Source: an uncultured Clostridia bacterium
GTDB lineage: Bacteria > Bacillota > Clostridia > Peptostreptococcales > Anaerovoracaceae
Assembly (NCBI GenBank): GCA_945928865.1
Contig: CAMENZ010000002.1
Span: 124,001 to 188,000 of the forward strand
Length of the DNA stretch: 64,000 bases
Direction of reading: 5' to 3'
Shown: one piece after another, positions 1 to 9,446 of the stretch
Layout of the letters: every line of letters begins with the position of its first letter
Position numbering within the stretch: the stretch's first letter is position 1
Notes under the pieces: generated by a model
The model's input: the letters and a program-made list of their open reading frames with translations, nothing else
What the model was told of the DNA's origin: nothing
Databases searched by the model: none
Made by a program: the position numbers and the translations under genes

Positions 1-1
1 A

Positions 2-1654
2 GATACTAATGTTGGCTATGTATGTTTTGAAAGTGATACTAACATTGTAGACGGTATCGCCAAAGTATTTCCTATATTTTTCTTTTTAGTAGCCGCCTTA
101 GTGGTTATGACAACTATGACACGAATGGTAGATGAACAAAGAACACAGATAGGAACTATGAAAGCTTTGGGATATGGCAAAATACAAATACTTTTGAAAT
201 ATGTTTTCTATGCCCTTAGTGGTGCTTTGGTAGGTGGATTTTGCGGATTCTACTTAGGTTCCCATCTTTTCCCTGCGACAATTTGGAAAGCTTATGGAAT
301 CATGTACGGTTTTGCCCCACTGACTTTTTATATAAATCCTTCTATAGGAAGTTTATCTATTTTGGTGGCTGTCATCTGTGCAGTAGGTACCACTATTTAC
401 TCTTGTTATGGAGAACTTTTAGAGGTTCCTGCTCAACTAATACGACCTAAAGCCCCCGCCTTAGGGAAAAGAATTTTTTTGGAAAAAGTGTCTTTTATAT
501 GGAAACGCCTAAGTTTTCTACATAAGGTTACAGCGAGAAATATATTCAGATACAAAAAAAGATTTTTCATGATGGTAATGGGAATCTGCGGTTGCACCGC
601 ATTGCTCCTAACAGGTTTGGGATTAAACGATTCAATTAAAGGTGTAGTCGATGCACAGTACGATGAAATAATGCACGCCGATTACATAGTTAATTTCGAT
701 AGAGCCTTAAGAGATGAAGAAAAAACAGACTTCTTAAAAGAAAACAAAAATATAATAAAAGATGCCCTGTTCACATACAATGTATCCATGGATGCCAGAT
801 ATGGTAAAAAAACAAAATCCGTAAATTTAGTGGTTTGTAACGAAAAAGATAAAATAGAGAAATTTATAGACATTCATGATGAAGACGGGAAAAAGCTTAA
901 CTTCCCTAAAAAAGGTGACTGTATAGTAAATTCCAACCTTGCCCTAAGACTTGGCCTCAAAATAGGCGATACCATAACTCTTAGAGATAGCGATATGAAT
1001 GAAGTAAGAGGTAAAATCAGCGGTCTATGTGAGAATTTCGTATATAACTATATGTATATCAACAAGGAAACCTATCAAGCTCAACAAGGAGATTTTGAAA
1101 TGAATTCCGCCTTCCTTCTAGGAGTAAAGGATAATGCTAACAAATTACAAAATCCTAGCGAGGGAGCTGCTCAATTAATGAAAAGCGATCATGTGGCTGC
1201 TGTATCCATATCTCAAGCCTTTAGAGATAGAATTTCTAATATGATGAAAAGCCTGGATTATGTCGTTGCTCTAGTAATAGCTTGTGCCGGAGCTTTAGCC
1301 TTCATAGTTTTATATAATCTGACAAACATAAATATCACCGAGCGAATTAGGGAAATTGCAACTATAAAGGTTCTGGGTTTTAATAGACGAGAAACCGCTT
1401 CCTATGTATTTAGAGAAAATCTGGCTCTTACAGGCATTTCAGCTTTAATAGGCTTGCCTCTAGGAAATCTTTTACACCTATTTGTAATGTCTCGAATCGT
1501 AGTAGACTTAATAAGCTTCCATATTCATATCAACCTGTTAAGCTACATACTTTCAGTAGTTATAACCTTCCTTTTCGCTCTGCTAGTTAATTTAGTACTG
1601 TTCTTCAAATTAGATAAAATAAATATGGCAGAATCACTAAAGTCCATTGAGTAA
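2..1654 (+). CDS. FtsX-like ABC transporter permease, C-terminal part (5' end outside window)
   Basis: The frame is open from the first codon of the window, so this is the 3' part of a longer gene; about 551 residues are visible. Two FtsX-type permease units can be seen. The first ends in cytoplasmic VDEQRTQIGTMKALGYGK and is followed by membrane helices. After a linker and a new transmembrane segment comes a large extracytoplasmic domain, then a second unit with the sister motif ITERIREIATIKVLGFNRR and three more helices. This is the layout of large (~1000-1200 aa) duplicated FtsX permeases that work with a MacB/LolD-type ATPase, probably encoded upstream outside the window. The substrate cannot be told. 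The stop codon lies inside the terminator hairpin. Confidence 0.85.
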   Translation, partial: DTNVGYVCFESDTNIVDGIAKVFPIFFFLVAALVVMTTMTRMVDEQRTQIGTMKALGYGKIQILLKYVFYALSGALVGGFCGFYLGSHLFPATIWKAYGIMYGFAPLTFYINPSIGSLSILVAVICAVGTTIYSCYGELLEVPAQLIRPKAPALGKRIFLEKVSFIWKRLSFLHKVTARNIFRYKKRFFMMVMGICGCTALLLTGLGLNDSIKGVVDAQYDEIMHADYIVNFDRALRDEEKTDFLKENKNIIKDALFTYNVSMDARYGKKTKSVNLVVCNEKDKIEKFIDIHDEDGKKLNFPKKGDCIVNSNLALRLGLKIGDTITLRDSDMNEVRGKISGLCENFVYNYMYINKETYQAQQGDFEMNSAFLLGVKDNANKLQNPSEGAAQLMKSDHVAAVSISQAFRDRISNMMKSLDYVVALVIACAGALAFIVLYNLTNINITERIREIATIKVLGFNRRETASYVFRENLALTGISALIGLPLGNLLHLFVMSRIVVDLISFHIHINLLSYILSVVITFLFALLVNLVLFFKLDKINMAESLKSIE

Positions 1655-1675
1655 TATCAATGGACTTTATTTCTA
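1639..1675. terminator. Hairpin terminator, bidirectional
   Basis: A perfect 12-bp inverted repeat (AAAGTCCATTGA / TCAATGGACTTT, loop GTAATA) contains the stop codon of the permease and is followed by a weak T-rich tract. It separates that gene from the convergent thioesterase gene. Confidence 0.7.
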
Positions 1676-1692
1676 TCCTTCTATTCAATTTA

Positions 1693-2433
1693 CTATTTAA
1701 TATAAATTTCCGCCTGCACATTGATTTCTCCATTAGGTAAAATAGACTTAAACCAATATACATTATTTTGGTTAGTACTAAAAATTTTCAGTTCATCACC
1801 AAGCTTTGCTTCGTTTACAAAGTGTAATCTTAATTTTTCCACCCTGCCTGTACCTGATATTAACTCCGTTATATAATCTAAAAACATATCTAGGGTATAT
1901 GTGTTATTCATATGCCCGTTTCTATCTATATCCCTTAAATAAACCCTTCTACTATCTATAAGTTTTAATTGACCTTCTATATCATCAGAAATCTTAAATT
2001 TCTTTTCAAAAATCTCATGGTAAGGTCCTATGTAATATTGGGAAAGATTTATATCTTTAACCCTTAATATTTTGCGACTTTCTAAATCCACTAAAGCCCA
2101 TTGGCTCACAGCGCTGACTGCCGGTATACCATCATCTTCCGGAGATAAAATTTCATAACCTCTTAAAAAAGTTGCCAACTTACTTTCACAAGCCCAGCTA
2201 GATGCCTGAGTAATCTGATTTTGTTTGAGTTCTTTATTTATTTTTAGATCCAATCGGGTAATCATAAAAGCTCTGCCTAAAGTACGCAGTTCTTCATCAG
2301 AGGGACCGTCTTTAGCCATCTGCCTAATGCCAATCTCTTGCATTTTTCTAACATAAGAGCTTGCCTTAGCTGTGCCGTTCATATCCACATCATAGGTATC
2401 AAATCTAATATTATCAACAAACTTCTCTGCCAT
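1693..2433 (-). CDS. Acyl-ACP thioesterase (FatA/FatB-like family)
   Basis: A 246-residue protein with the tandem hot-dog layout of bacterial acyl-ACP thioesterases, which hydrolyse acyl-ACP and release free fatty acids in the cytoplasm. The opening FDTYDVDMNGTAK matches the family start. The second half carries DIDRNGHMNN (residues 168-177), the conserved Asn-x-His motif of the catalytic half. Its ATG follows the exoA stop codon directly, so it is the last gene of a minus-strand operon that also contains a Sfp-type phosphopantetheinyl transferase; both act in ACP-dependent lipid metabolism. Chain-length preference cannot be read from the sequence. Confidence 0.88.
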   Translation of the reverse strand: MAEKFVDNIRFDTYDVDMNGTAKASSYVRKMQEIGIRQMAKDGPSDEELRTLGRAFMITRLDLKINKELKQNQITQASSWACESKLATFLRGYEILSPEDDGIPAVSAVSQWALVDLESRKILRVKDINLSQYYIGPYHEIFEKKFKISDDIEGQLKLIDSRRVYLRDIDRNGHMNNTYTLDMFLDYITELISGTGRVEKLRLHFVNEAKLGDELKIFSTNQNNVYWFKSILPNGEINVQAEIYIK

Positions 2434-3198
2434 TTAATTTACGCCCTCAATTTCCAGTTCTACCGGACAATGGTCAGAACCTAATATATCATTATGAATA
2501 GTAGCACTAACCAAATTATCCTTTAAATCTTCGGAAACAACAAAATAGTCTATTCTCCATCCTGTATTTTTTTCTCTTGCCTTAAATCTGTATGACCACC
2601 ATGAATAGGCCCCCTCTAAATCAGGATAAAAATGTCTGAAGGTGTCTATGTAACCGGCTTCTAACAATTCCGTAAATTTTTCTCTTTCTTCATCACTAAA
2701 ACCCGGATTTTTTCTATTGGTTTTCGGATTCTTAAGATCAATTTCTTTATGCGCCACATTTAAATCGCCTGTAAAAATTACGGACTTGCCGGTCTTTTTC
2801 AAAGCTTCAATATATGCTAAAAAGTCTCTCTCCCATTCCATTCTGTATTCTAATCTTTTAAGTTCGTCTTGAGAATTAGGAGTATATATAGTAATCATAT
2901 AAAAATCATCATACTCCAAAGTGATAACTCTACCTTCCGTGTCATGCTTATCTACACCTATACCATAATTAACGGACAATGGCTCCTTCTTAGTGAAAAT
3001 GGCTGTACCTGAATATCCTTTTTTCTCCGCATAATTCCAATACTGAAAATATCCCGGTAAATCCATTTCAATCTGTCCTTCTTGTAATTTAGTCTCCTGT
3101 AAACAAAATATATCTGCATCTAATTCATTAAAAACTTCCATAAAATTCTTTTTCATAACGGCTCTTAGCCCGTTAACATTCCATGATATTAATTTCAT
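2434..3198 (-). CDS. exoA: Exodeoxyribonuclease III / AP endonuclease
   Basis: A 254-residue endonuclease/exonuclease/phosphatase-fold enzyme that cuts DNA at abasic sites in base excision repair. The metal and catalytic residues are all visible: WNVNG (N7), LQETK (E35), YTPNS (Y105-S109), GDLNVAH (D145, N147) and the terminal SDHCP (D242, H243). Length is typical for the ExoA/Xth class. It lies 4 bp downstream of the polyferredoxin gene and abuts the thioesterase gene, so all three are probably on one transcript. Confidence 0.95.
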   Translation of the reverse strand: MKLISWNVNGLRAVMKKNFMEVFNELDADIFCLQETKLQEGQIEMDLPGYFQYWNYAEKKGYSGTAIFTKKEPLSVNYGIGVDKHDTEGRVITLEYDDFYMITIYTPNSQDELKRLEYRMEWERDFLAYIEALKKTGKSVIFTGDLNVAHKEIDLKNPKTNRKNPGFSDEEREKFTELLEAGYIDTFRHFYPDLEGAYSWWSYRFKAREKNTGWRIDYFVVSEDLKDNLVSATIHNDILGSDHCPVELEIEGVN

Positions 3199-3202
3199 AA
3201 TT

Positions 3203-4099
3203 CTATTCCTTTCTCTTTATTTTTATGTTTTCAAAAGATGTGCTTAAGGCATCAGTAGGGCAAACATTTACGCAATCATTACATCTGATACACTCTAAAG
3301 CATCTTGTGTTTTTCTAATATCCACATCCATTTTACATGCTGTTTTACATTTACCACAGGCAATACAACTGTCTTTGTTAAAATGGATTTTGTAAAATGA
3401 AACTTTGTTAAACAAAGCATAAAAAGCTCCCAGCGGACAAATCCATTTGCAAAAAGGTCTATAAAAATATATAGATAGGATAATTATTAACATGAGTCCT
3501 GCAAATTTCCATGTAAATAGTGCACCTAAAGCCTGTCTAATATAAGGATTAGCAATAGATAAAGGTATTCCACCTTCTAAAATCCCCTGAGGACAAACAT
3601 ATTTGCAAAAATAAGGTGGGACTATGCCCGTATCTGTCACCACTACCGCCGTTAAAAACCAAACCACGCCAAACAAAATAATATATTTAGTTATCCTTAA
3701 GGCTTTTAATTTCTCTGTACTAAATTTTTTAGACGGTATTTTATTCAACAAATCTTGGAACCAACCAAAAGGACACAAAAATCCACATATCAGTCTACCG
3801 GTTAAAACTCCAAATAAAATCATAAGCCCGGTAACATAATAAGCAAAGTTAAACTTGGAAGATCCTACCACAGCTTGAAAAGAGCCTATAGGGCAAGCCC
3901 CTGTAGCACCCGGACAGGAATAACAATTCAAACCCGGTACACAAACAGCTTTAGCAGCTCCCTCATATATAGTACCTTTGAAAAAATTAGGAAAATGAAT
4001 ATTTGTAACAAATGTAGCCAACCCTTGAATCCAACTTCTAAATTGGCGTGGTCTTATAGGCTCGTTTTTATTATTTCTCTTGCTTTCCTTATTAACCAT
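3203..4099 (-). CDS. Membrane 4Fe-4S polyferredoxin (NapH/YccM-like)
   Basis: A 298-residue integral membrane iron-sulfur protein. After a cytoplasmic start it has a [14 protein letters not shown] cysteine cluster, then helices and the repeated loop motif CGFLCPFGW / CKYVCPQG / CKWICPLGA typical of NapH/NosR-type proteins. The C-terminus carries two classic 4Fe-4S sites, [11 protein letters not shown] and [12 protein letters not shown]. The family passes electrons across the membrane, but the partner here is unknown. The gene directly follows the CXXC mini-protein gene and its Shine-Dalgarno AAGGAT sits at that gene's stop codon, which suggests coupled translation. Confidence 0.85.
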   Translation of the reverse strand: MVNKESKRNNKNEPIRPRQFRSWIQGLATFVTNIHFPNFFKGTIYEGAAKAVCVPGLNCYSCPGATGACPIGSFQAVVGSSKFNFAYYVTGLMILFGVLTGRLICGFLCPFGWFQDLLNKIPSKKFSTEKLKALRITKYIILFGVVWFLTAVVVTDTGIVPPYFCKYVCPQGILEGGIPLSIANPYIRQALGALFTWKFAGLMLIIILSIYFYRPFCKWICPLGAFYALFNKVSFYKIHFNKDSCIACGKCKTACKMDVDIRKTQDALECIRCNDCVNVCPTDALSTSFENIKIKRKE

Positions 4100-4103
4100 A
4101 TCC

Positions 4104-4283
4104 TTAACCTATCCCTACGCACTCTAAGCATACTTTTACAGCCTTTACTAAAACTGTAGAAGCCTCTCCCCTCATTGCCCCATAAACTATAAAGCCTATA
4201 GCAATGACTAAAATGAAAAAGCTAATAAAATTTCTATTTATTCCATAAATTTTTCGTTTCTCTTTTTTCATATTTCTTACCAT
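4104..4283 (-). CDS. CD1871A-family CXXC mini-protein (59 aa)
   Basis: Translating the minus strand gives a 59-residue protein: a basic start (MVRNMKKEKRK), one hydrophobic helix (about residues 19-36), then RGEASTVLVKAVKVCLEC with a terminal CLECVGIG. A single membrane span plus a C-terminal C-x-x-C in the context ICLECIGIG is how I know the CD1871A family of Clostridia. It sits immediately upstream of the polyferredoxin gene, and that pairing suggests a small redox or cluster-carrying partner. An alternative start is Met5. The family assignment is from memory; the reading frame, helix and motif are seen directly. Confidence 0.75.
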   Translation of the reverse strand: MVRNMKKEKRKIYGINRNFISFFILVIAIGFIVYGAMRGEASTVLVKAVKVCLECVGIG

Positions 4284-4337
4284 TATATCCCTTTATAATT
4301 ACAAATTTTTAAGTATACAACCTAAAACTTTTATTTA

Positions 4338-5039
4338 TTATTTAATTAGATCTTTTATAACTTCCCCTGCTAAAATCAATCCACAAACACTAGGTACAAA
4401 GCTTATCGAAGCCGGCACTCTAAGAGTATTTCCATCTTCATCTATCTGCTTTATCGGTTCTTCTTCCGAAAAAACAACCTTTACTCCATTAATGCCTCTT
4501 TTTCTCAATTCTTTTCTTATTACCTTAGCTAAAGGACAACCCTTTGTTTTTTCAATATCCGAAACTTTAAAAGCTAAAGGATCCATTTTATTCCCTGCAC
4601 CCATTGCCGAAATAACAGGTATCCCACTTCCCTTAGCTCTGGAAATAATATCAAGCTTTGCAGTAACATTATCTACAGCATCAACGATATAATCATATTT
4701 TGAAAAATCCAAATCCTCTGCAAATTCAGGTAAATAAAACATATTATAACCATTACATACTATTTCAGGATTAATAGATGACATTCGCTCTTTCATAACA
4801 TCTACCTTATTTAATCCAACTGTATTATGAGTTGCTATAATCTGTCTATTAATATTAGTTACATCTACCTTATCCTTATCTACTATATCTATCTGCCCTA
4901 TGCCTGCTCTCGCTAAAGCTTCACAAGTAAATCCACCTACACCGCCTACACCTATAACTAAAACTTTTTTACTCTTAAGCTTAATTAAGTTTTCTCTACC
5001 TATAAGTCTTTCGGTTCTCTGAAATTGTTTCTCTATCAT
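4338..5039 (-). CDS. tcdA: tRNA threonylcarbamoyladenosine dehydratase
   Basis: A 233-residue ThiF/MoeB/E1-like enzyme that dehydrates t6A37 of ANN-decoding tRNAs to the cyclic form, using ATP. The nucleotide-binding loop VIGVGGVGGFTCEALARAG is near residue 28, followed by the DIVDKDKVDVTNINRQ region with the conserved Asp and Arg of this fold. The C-terminal PSVCGLILAG helix fits the TcdA/CsdL branch. It overlaps the recX stop by four bases (ATGA) and has the ribosome site GGAG in the recX end. Confidence 0.9.
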   Translation of the reverse strand: MIEKQFQRTERLIGRENLIKLKSKKVLVIGVGGVGGFTCEALARAGIGQIDIVDKDKVDVTNINRQIIATHNTVGLNKVDVMKERMSSINPEIVCNGYNMFYLPEFAEDLDFSKYDYIVDAVDNVTAKLDIISRAKGSGIPVISAMGAGNKMDPLAFKVSDIEKTKGCPLAKVIRKELRKRGINGVKVVFSEEEPIKQIDEDGNTLRVPASISFVPSVCGLILAGEVIKDLIK

Positions 5040-5674
5040 ATTTCATCTCCATACTCTTTCCATAGGTTTTTTAATTTTCCAATAACAAAATAACAAATAT
5101 TACTACTATATCCTAAGCCGGCTAGGCGCCTTCCTACCTTTGCCCAGAGCTTACCATCCGCTTCTTTACCCTGCAGTAAATGGTTTTTTAGAATTTTTTC
5201 ACCCACCCTTAATGCAAGGGTTTTTTCATCTAAGGTATATTTTTCATCATCCCTTGTATTATCAAGTCCAAATACATATTCGTCACCCATATTATTATCG
5301 AAGCTAACTTCTTCTTTGAAGGATTTTATAGCTTCCTCAGCTACAGTTTTATCAATACCCTTAGTATAAAGTTCCCTTATTATTCTTGTATCCGCTTTAT
5401 CTTTTAACTTATGATAACGATAATATTCAATAGAATATTTTTTATCACTTAAAAATTCATACTCCTTAAGGAATTCAATAACAGCCTCAACATCCTTACT
5501 ACTGGAAGTTTTTTCTTCTAAAAAATTTCTAATTTCTAATTCAGTTCTCATGCGAAAAGATAGTTTTCTCAAAGCAAAGTCCTTCAGCTTTTCTATATCA
5601 TCAAAAACTTCTGCTTTTCTTTCATTACTTCTATTATTTTCACATGAAGTTTGTTTCTGATATTGCCACTTCAT
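5036..5674 (-). CDS. recX: Regulatory protein RecX
   Basis: A 212-residue helical RecX-type protein, which binds RecA filaments and limits their activity. The characteristic repeats are visible (FALRKLSFRMRTELEIRNFL, then EAVIEFLKEYEFLSD and AVAEEAIKSF-like units). The start at 5674 is supported by TAGGAG six bases upstream, so recX overlaps the upstream sfp-type gene by 35 bp. recA itself is not in this window. Confidence 0.85.
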   Translation of the reverse strand: MKWQYQKQTSCENNRSNERKAEVFDDIEKLKDFALRKLSFRMRTELEIRNFLEEKTSSSKDVEAVIEFLKEYEFLSDKKYSIEYYRYHKLKDKADTRIIRELYTKGIDKTVAEEAIKSFKEEVSFDNNMGDEYVFGLDNTRDDEKYTLDEKTLALRVGEKILKNHLLQGKEADGKLWAKVGRRLAGLGYSSNICYFVIGKLKNLWKEYGDEI

Positions 5675-6224
5675 CTTCTTCTCCTAAACAATATGCCATA
5701 AACAAGTCAGGCTCTATTTTTAAATTCCTAATTATACAATTCGGTTTCTCCTTATAAAAAAAACCTTCCCCTACATATTTACCACAGGCTTCCCGTGCTG
5801 TCCAAAGTTTAAAAAACTCTTTTCTTCCCAGATTTTCTCCACCTAATTTTACAGCTTCCAAGACTTGATTTTTTTCTTCTCCGCTGAAAAATCTATCTAT
5901 TATATTCACAAAATCGCAGGGTCTATCCACCTGAATATCTAAACCGCAATTTTTTTCACCAATTATTATTGCCCAATGTCCATCAGAATGGCTTATGTTA
6001 AAATGTAATTCTTTAATATCATCTTCATTCATCCTATTATAAAACCTAATTTTGCTAAAATCTAAAAAAGGTTTACCCTTAGATGTTCTAATTATATGCG
6101 TCTTATCAAACTCAAAATCCAAAGATTTTTCTTTAGAATAAAAGTTCAAAGCCCTAAGCAATAATTCTTCACTGTTAAAGCCTTTCTCTAAGCCCTTTCT
6201 AAATAAATAAATCTGAAATCCCAT
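5640..6224 (-). CDS. 4'-phosphopantetheinyl transferase, Sfp type
   Basis: An enzyme that moves phosphopantetheine from CoA to carrier proteins. Core motifs are FNISHSDG, CGLDIQ (the metal-binding Asp of the GIDIE region) and FFKLWTAREACGKYVGEG (the W-x-x-x-E-x-x-x-K stretch). An upstream in-frame ATG at 6260 lies in the loop of a terminator hairpin, so I prefer the ATG at 6224 (MGFQIYLFRKG), which has AGGTGG six bases upstream, giving 194 residues. It is the first gene of a run leading to recX, tcdA, polyferredoxin, exoA and thioesterase. Its carrier protein could be fatty-acid ACP or another; no carrier gene is present here. Confidence 0.85.
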   Translation of the reverse strand: MGFQIYLFRKGLEKGFNSEELLLRALNFYSKEKSLDFEFDKTHIIRTSKGKPFLDFSKIRFYNRMNEDDIKELHFNISHSDGHWAIIIGEKNCGLDIQVDRPCDFVNIIDRFFSGEEKNQVLEAVKLGGENLGRKEFFKLWTAREACGKYVGEGFFYKEKPNCIIRNLKIEPDLFMAYCLGEEDEVAISETNFM

Positions 6225-6247
6225 CCATATCCACCTATTATATAAAT

Positions 6248-6270
6248 AAAGAACGCCCATGGCGTTCTCT
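6248..6270 (-). terminator. Terminator between the YerC-like and sfp-type genes
   Basis: A perfect 8-bp stem AGAACGCC / GGCGTTCT with ATG in the 3-base loop, followed on the minus strand by TTATTTAT. Because the ATG is in the loop, it is an unlikely start for the downstream gene. Confidence 0.65.
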
Positions 6271-6284
6271 GTTTACCGTTTTAC

Positions 6285-6575
6285 TTATTTCAATCTTTCC
6301 AAAACTCTCTTGTAACCATCTGCTCCATAGGATAAGCACTTATTAATTCTGCTGATTGTAGCTGTAGATGCTGTAGTAATTTCTTCTATCTCACCATAGG
6401 TCATCTTCATAGACAACAATTTAGCCACCTGAAGCCTCTGTGCCAAAGCATGAATTTCATGAACTGTACAAATGTCCTCAAAGAAGCGATAGCAATCTTC
6501 TCTGTCTTTTAAAGTCAAAATAGCGTCAAATAATTCATCAATATCATCTCTTTGAAATTTAGATTCGTATGCCAT
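6285..6575 (-). CDS. YerC/YecD-family TrpR-related regulator
   Basis: A 96-residue all-helical protein of the TrpR/YerC class. It has EIHALAQRLQVAKLL and then a helix-turn-helix MTYGEIEEITTASTATISRI, whose last part is the recognition helix. TrpR-like repressors of Firmicutes bind DNA, but their ligand is mostly unknown. It lies between recJ and the sfp-type gene and ends in its own terminator hairpin, so recJ and this gene may form a unit separate from the sfp operon. Confidence 0.88.
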   Translation of the reverse strand: MAYESKFQRDDIDELFDAILTLKDREDCYRFFEDICTVHEIHALAQRLQVAKLLSMKMTYGEIEEITTASTATISRINKCLSYGADGYKRVLERLK

Positions 6576-6647
6576 AACCTGCCTCCTTATAAAACATAAT
6601 TCTTAAAAATCATATTAGTCGCTTATTGAGTTATTATATCATTTAGG

Positions 6648-8327
6648 TTAATATTCGTCAAACTGAATATCCTTAACCATAAATTGTACTCTTTTATTTC
6701 CATTCCAAATTTGACTCTCTAAAGTGCCTATTAAATTAACCGGCTCTCCTGAGTTTAATATGCTTTCGTATTTTTCCATTTGATTAAACAAAACGCACAA
6801 AACTCTATCTGCGCCATTAGTATCTGCAAAAAATCTACCATGGATTCCATCTTCACCCATCCTTCTCACTTGACTAATTGCAGCATCTCTAATCATAAAT
6901 AAGGGCTTAGGATTTCCATTACCAAAAGGTGCCAATGCCTTCAAAGTATTGGCAAAATCCGCTGTAGCATCTTCCGGTTCAATTTCCAAGTCGATATTAT
7001 ACTTTGGTTCCAATATGGTATCGTCAATACTTATCAGCCTTTCCATATCCTTTTCCAGATTTTTCTTTAACTGAAAGAAATTATCTTCAGCCATAGTAAA
7101 TCCACAGGCACCTTTGTGTCCGCCAAATCTATCAAAGAGTTCTTCACTGCCCTTAAGAAGTTCATAAAGATTTACACCATCTACGCTTCTTCCTGTACCT
7201 TTAAGCTGATTTTCTCCTGTAGGAGTTACTAAAATAGTAGGTCTATAATATTGTTCCTTAATTTTACCTGCCACTATTCCTGTAATCCCCTCATGAGAAT
7301 CTCCCGCATTTAACAAAATAGCCTTCGGAAGTTCTTCTTCATTTCGTAAAAGTTCTACACACTTTTCAAAAGCTTCCTTTTGAAGTTTCTTCCTTTCACG
7401 ATTTTTATTTATAAGTTCATTTACAATAGGTAAAACTTCCCTGTCACTTCTATTACCATCTCTATTATCTAAAAGTTTCACTGCTAAAGCTGCATCTTCA
7501 ATTCTACCGGATGCATTCAAGTGAGGTACTATTACAAAAGCAACATTTTCAGAAGATATTTCCGGACTTCTTAAATCCGCTTCATCTATTAATTTTTTAA
7601 GTCCGATTCTATTTTTAAGATTAAGCACCTTAAGTCCAAACTTTACCAAGGTTCTGTTTTCATCTACCAAGGGCATTATATCCCCAATAGTACCTATAGC
7701 AACCAAGTCTAAAACCTCAGTTAATGCAACCTTAGGCAAACCACCTTTTTGTTGCAATCTCTGTGCTACCTTAAAAGCCACTCCGCAACCCGACAATCCC
7801 TTAAAAGGGTAATTATCTAAAGGCTGGTTAGGATTTATCAAAATACAATCCGCTATTTTATCTACAACGGTATGATGGTCTGTTACTATAACTTTCATAC
7901 CTAAAGATTTAGCATATTCTACTTCATCATAAGAAACACTGCCACAATCTACAGTTATAATTAAATTATAACCTTCTCTATGTAAACTTTCTATAGCTTC
8001 CATATTCAAGCCATAACCTTCATCAAATCTGGAAGGTATATAGTACCCTAATCGGCTTTCTATTTCTTCCTTAGGAATCAAGTGCCTCATCACACTTAGC
8101 ATCAAAGTTGTTGCCGTAACTCCATCAGCATCATAATCCCCGTATATGCAGATTTTGCTACCGGATTTTGCTTCCTCTAAAATTAAATCTACGCCTGCTT
8201 CCAAGTCCTTAAGTAAAGTGGAATCATAGGTAAGAGTCGGTTTTAAAGAAAGAAATTCTGCCACCTGTGCTTCATCTGTTATTCCTCTTTTTTTTAATAA
8301 TTCTAATACAAGCTCTCTATTAGCCAT
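6648..8327 (-). CDS. recJ: Single-stranded-DNA-specific exonuclease RecJ
   Basis: A 559-residue DHH-superfamily nuclease that degrades 5' single-stranded ends in recombination and repair. Phosphoesterase motifs appear in order: YGDYDADGVTATT, IITVDCGS, VIVTDHHTV, then the DHHA1 region with HLNASGRI and FGGHKGACGF, and a C-terminal OB-like domain ending IWNGNKRVQFMVKDI. It is of the short RecJ class, without the long C-terminal extension of Bacillus RecJ. The gene follows the M23 hydrolase gene by only 6 bp and is probably co-transcribed with ftsEX. Confidence 0.93.
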   Translation of the reverse strand: MANRELVLELLKKRGITDEAQVAEFLSLKPTLTYDSTLLKDLEAGVDLILEEAKSGSKICIYGDYDADGVTATTLMLSVMRHLIPKEEIESRLGYYIPSRFDEGYGLNMEAIESLHREGYNLIITVDCGSVSYDEVEYAKSLGMKVIVTDHHTVVDKIADCILINPNQPLDNYPFKGLSGCGVAFKVAQRLQQKGGLPKVALTEVLDLVAIGTIGDIMPLVDENRTLVKFGLKVLNLKNRIGLKKLIDEADLRSPEISSENVAFVIVPHLNASGRIEDAALAVKLLDNRDGNRSDREVLPIVNELINKNRERKKLQKEAFEKCVELLRNEEELPKAILLNAGDSHEGITGIVAGKIKEQYYRPTILVTPTGENQLKGTGRSVDGVNLYELLKGSEELFDRFGGHKGACGFTMAEDNFFQLKKNLEKDMERLISIDDTILEPKYNIDLEIEPEDATADFANTLKALAPFGNGNPKPLFMIRDAAISQVRRMGEDGIHGRFFADTNGADRVLCVLFNQMEKYESILNSGEPVNLIGTLESQIWNGNKRVQFMVKDIQFDEY

Positions 8328-8333
8328 AAACTA

Positions 8334-9446
8334 CTATCCTCTTACAAAAGGTACCGGATCCACCGGTGCACCATTTTTAAGTACTTCAAAGTGTAAATGT
8401 GGACCTGTAGAAACTCCTGTACTACCAACAGCCGCAATGGTTTGACCCTTAACAACAGATGCTCCTACAGCAACATTAAGTCTGGAACAATGTCCATATA
8501 AAGTCTGAACACCGCCACCATGATCCACTACTACACAATAGCCATAACCACCATATACACCTGCAATTCTGACAGTTCCATTTCCGGCAGCTACTATAGG
8601 CTGTCCTGAAATGCCACCGCCTGTAATATCAATTCCTGTATGGAATCTAATATCTCCATATACCGGATGTTTTCTATTTCCAAATCCATAGTAAATAAAA
8701 GTACACGAAGGTACAGGCCAAGCTAATTGACCACCTACATATTGAGTCTGAGTATCTACTACTCTGGCTAGCTCTGCATAGAGTCTGGCAGCATCCGCCT
8801 TTAATGCTTCTTCTTCCTTCTTAAGTTCCTTAAGAATAGCATCTATTTTCTTTTGCTGTTTCTCAGTTTCTTTTTTATTTTCTACTAACTGTTCCTTTTT
8901 AATTCTAAGGTTAGCCTTAGCGATTTCTAAGGCCTTGTGTTCTCTTTTAAGAAGCTTTAGCACCTTAACATCATTTCTATATATCTTTTTAATTATTTCC
9001 ACATTTGAAACAAATTCAGAAATACTATTAGAACCTAAAAGTACATCTACAAAACCCACAGAACCGTTTTTATACATTACAGCCAATCTTTCATTTAGAT
9101 TTTCCTCCTGTATTTCCATTTCCTTCTGTTTTTTTTCAATCTTCGCTTTCGTTGCAACGATTTCCTGAATTGTAGTTTTATACTGCATATTTAAAGTAGC
9201 TACCTTGTCCTGTAAAGATCTTAAATCTTTAATCATAGCCAACTTTTGATTTTTAATGCTGTCTTGTTTATCTTTAACTTTATCTAATTCTTTCTTTACT
9301 TCTGTTTTTGTTTGAGTGGCATAGGCTTTGTTTCCTTTTAATTCTCCTAAAAACACGCCCGTAACCACCATAACGAAACACATAATAACCGATATGCCCT
9401 TTTTATATTTTGCCTTATACAAGGTTCTTTCCTCCTTATTAAGCAC
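8334..9446 (-). CDS. Coiled-coil M23 murein hydrolase (EnvC-like), FtsEX-linked
   Basis: A 370-residue exported protein. It has a basic start, one hydrophobic export segment (about residues 18-36), a long heptad-rich coiled coil (about 45-245) and a C-terminal LytM/M23 domain. The zinc motifs are visible: FHTGIDITGG (H, D), TLYGHCSRLN and GPHLHFEV. In the EnvC/PcsB class the coiled coil docks on FtsX and keeps the peptidase off until FtsEX releases it. The start overlaps the end of ftsX by 8 bp, which supports that partnership. Unlike streptococcal PcsB, the catalytic domain is M23, not CHAP. Confidence 0.92.
   Translation of the reverse strand: MLNKEERTLYKAKYKKGISVIMCFVMVVTGVFLGELKGNKAYATQTKTEVKKELDKVKDKQDSIKNQKLAMIKDLRSLQDKVATLNMQYKTTIQEIVATKAKIEKKQKEMEIQEENLNERLAVMYKNGSVGFVDVLLGSNSISEFVSNVEIIKKIYRNDVKVLKLLKREHKALEIAKANLRIKKEQLVENKKETEKQQKKIDAILKELKKEEEALKADAARLYAELARVVDTQTQYVGGQLAWPVPSCTFIYYGFGNRKHPVYGDIRFHTGIDITGGGISGQPIVAAGNGTVRIAGVYGGYGYCVVVDHGGGVQTLYGHCSRLNVAVGASVVKGQTIAAVGSTGVSTGPHLHFEVLKNGAPVDPVPFVRG

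Noticed and set aside
6225..6260. Upstream ATG at 6260 as start of the sfp-type gene
   Set aside because: That ATG is the loop of a perfect 8-bp terminator hairpin; the ATG at 6224 has a proper ribosome site.
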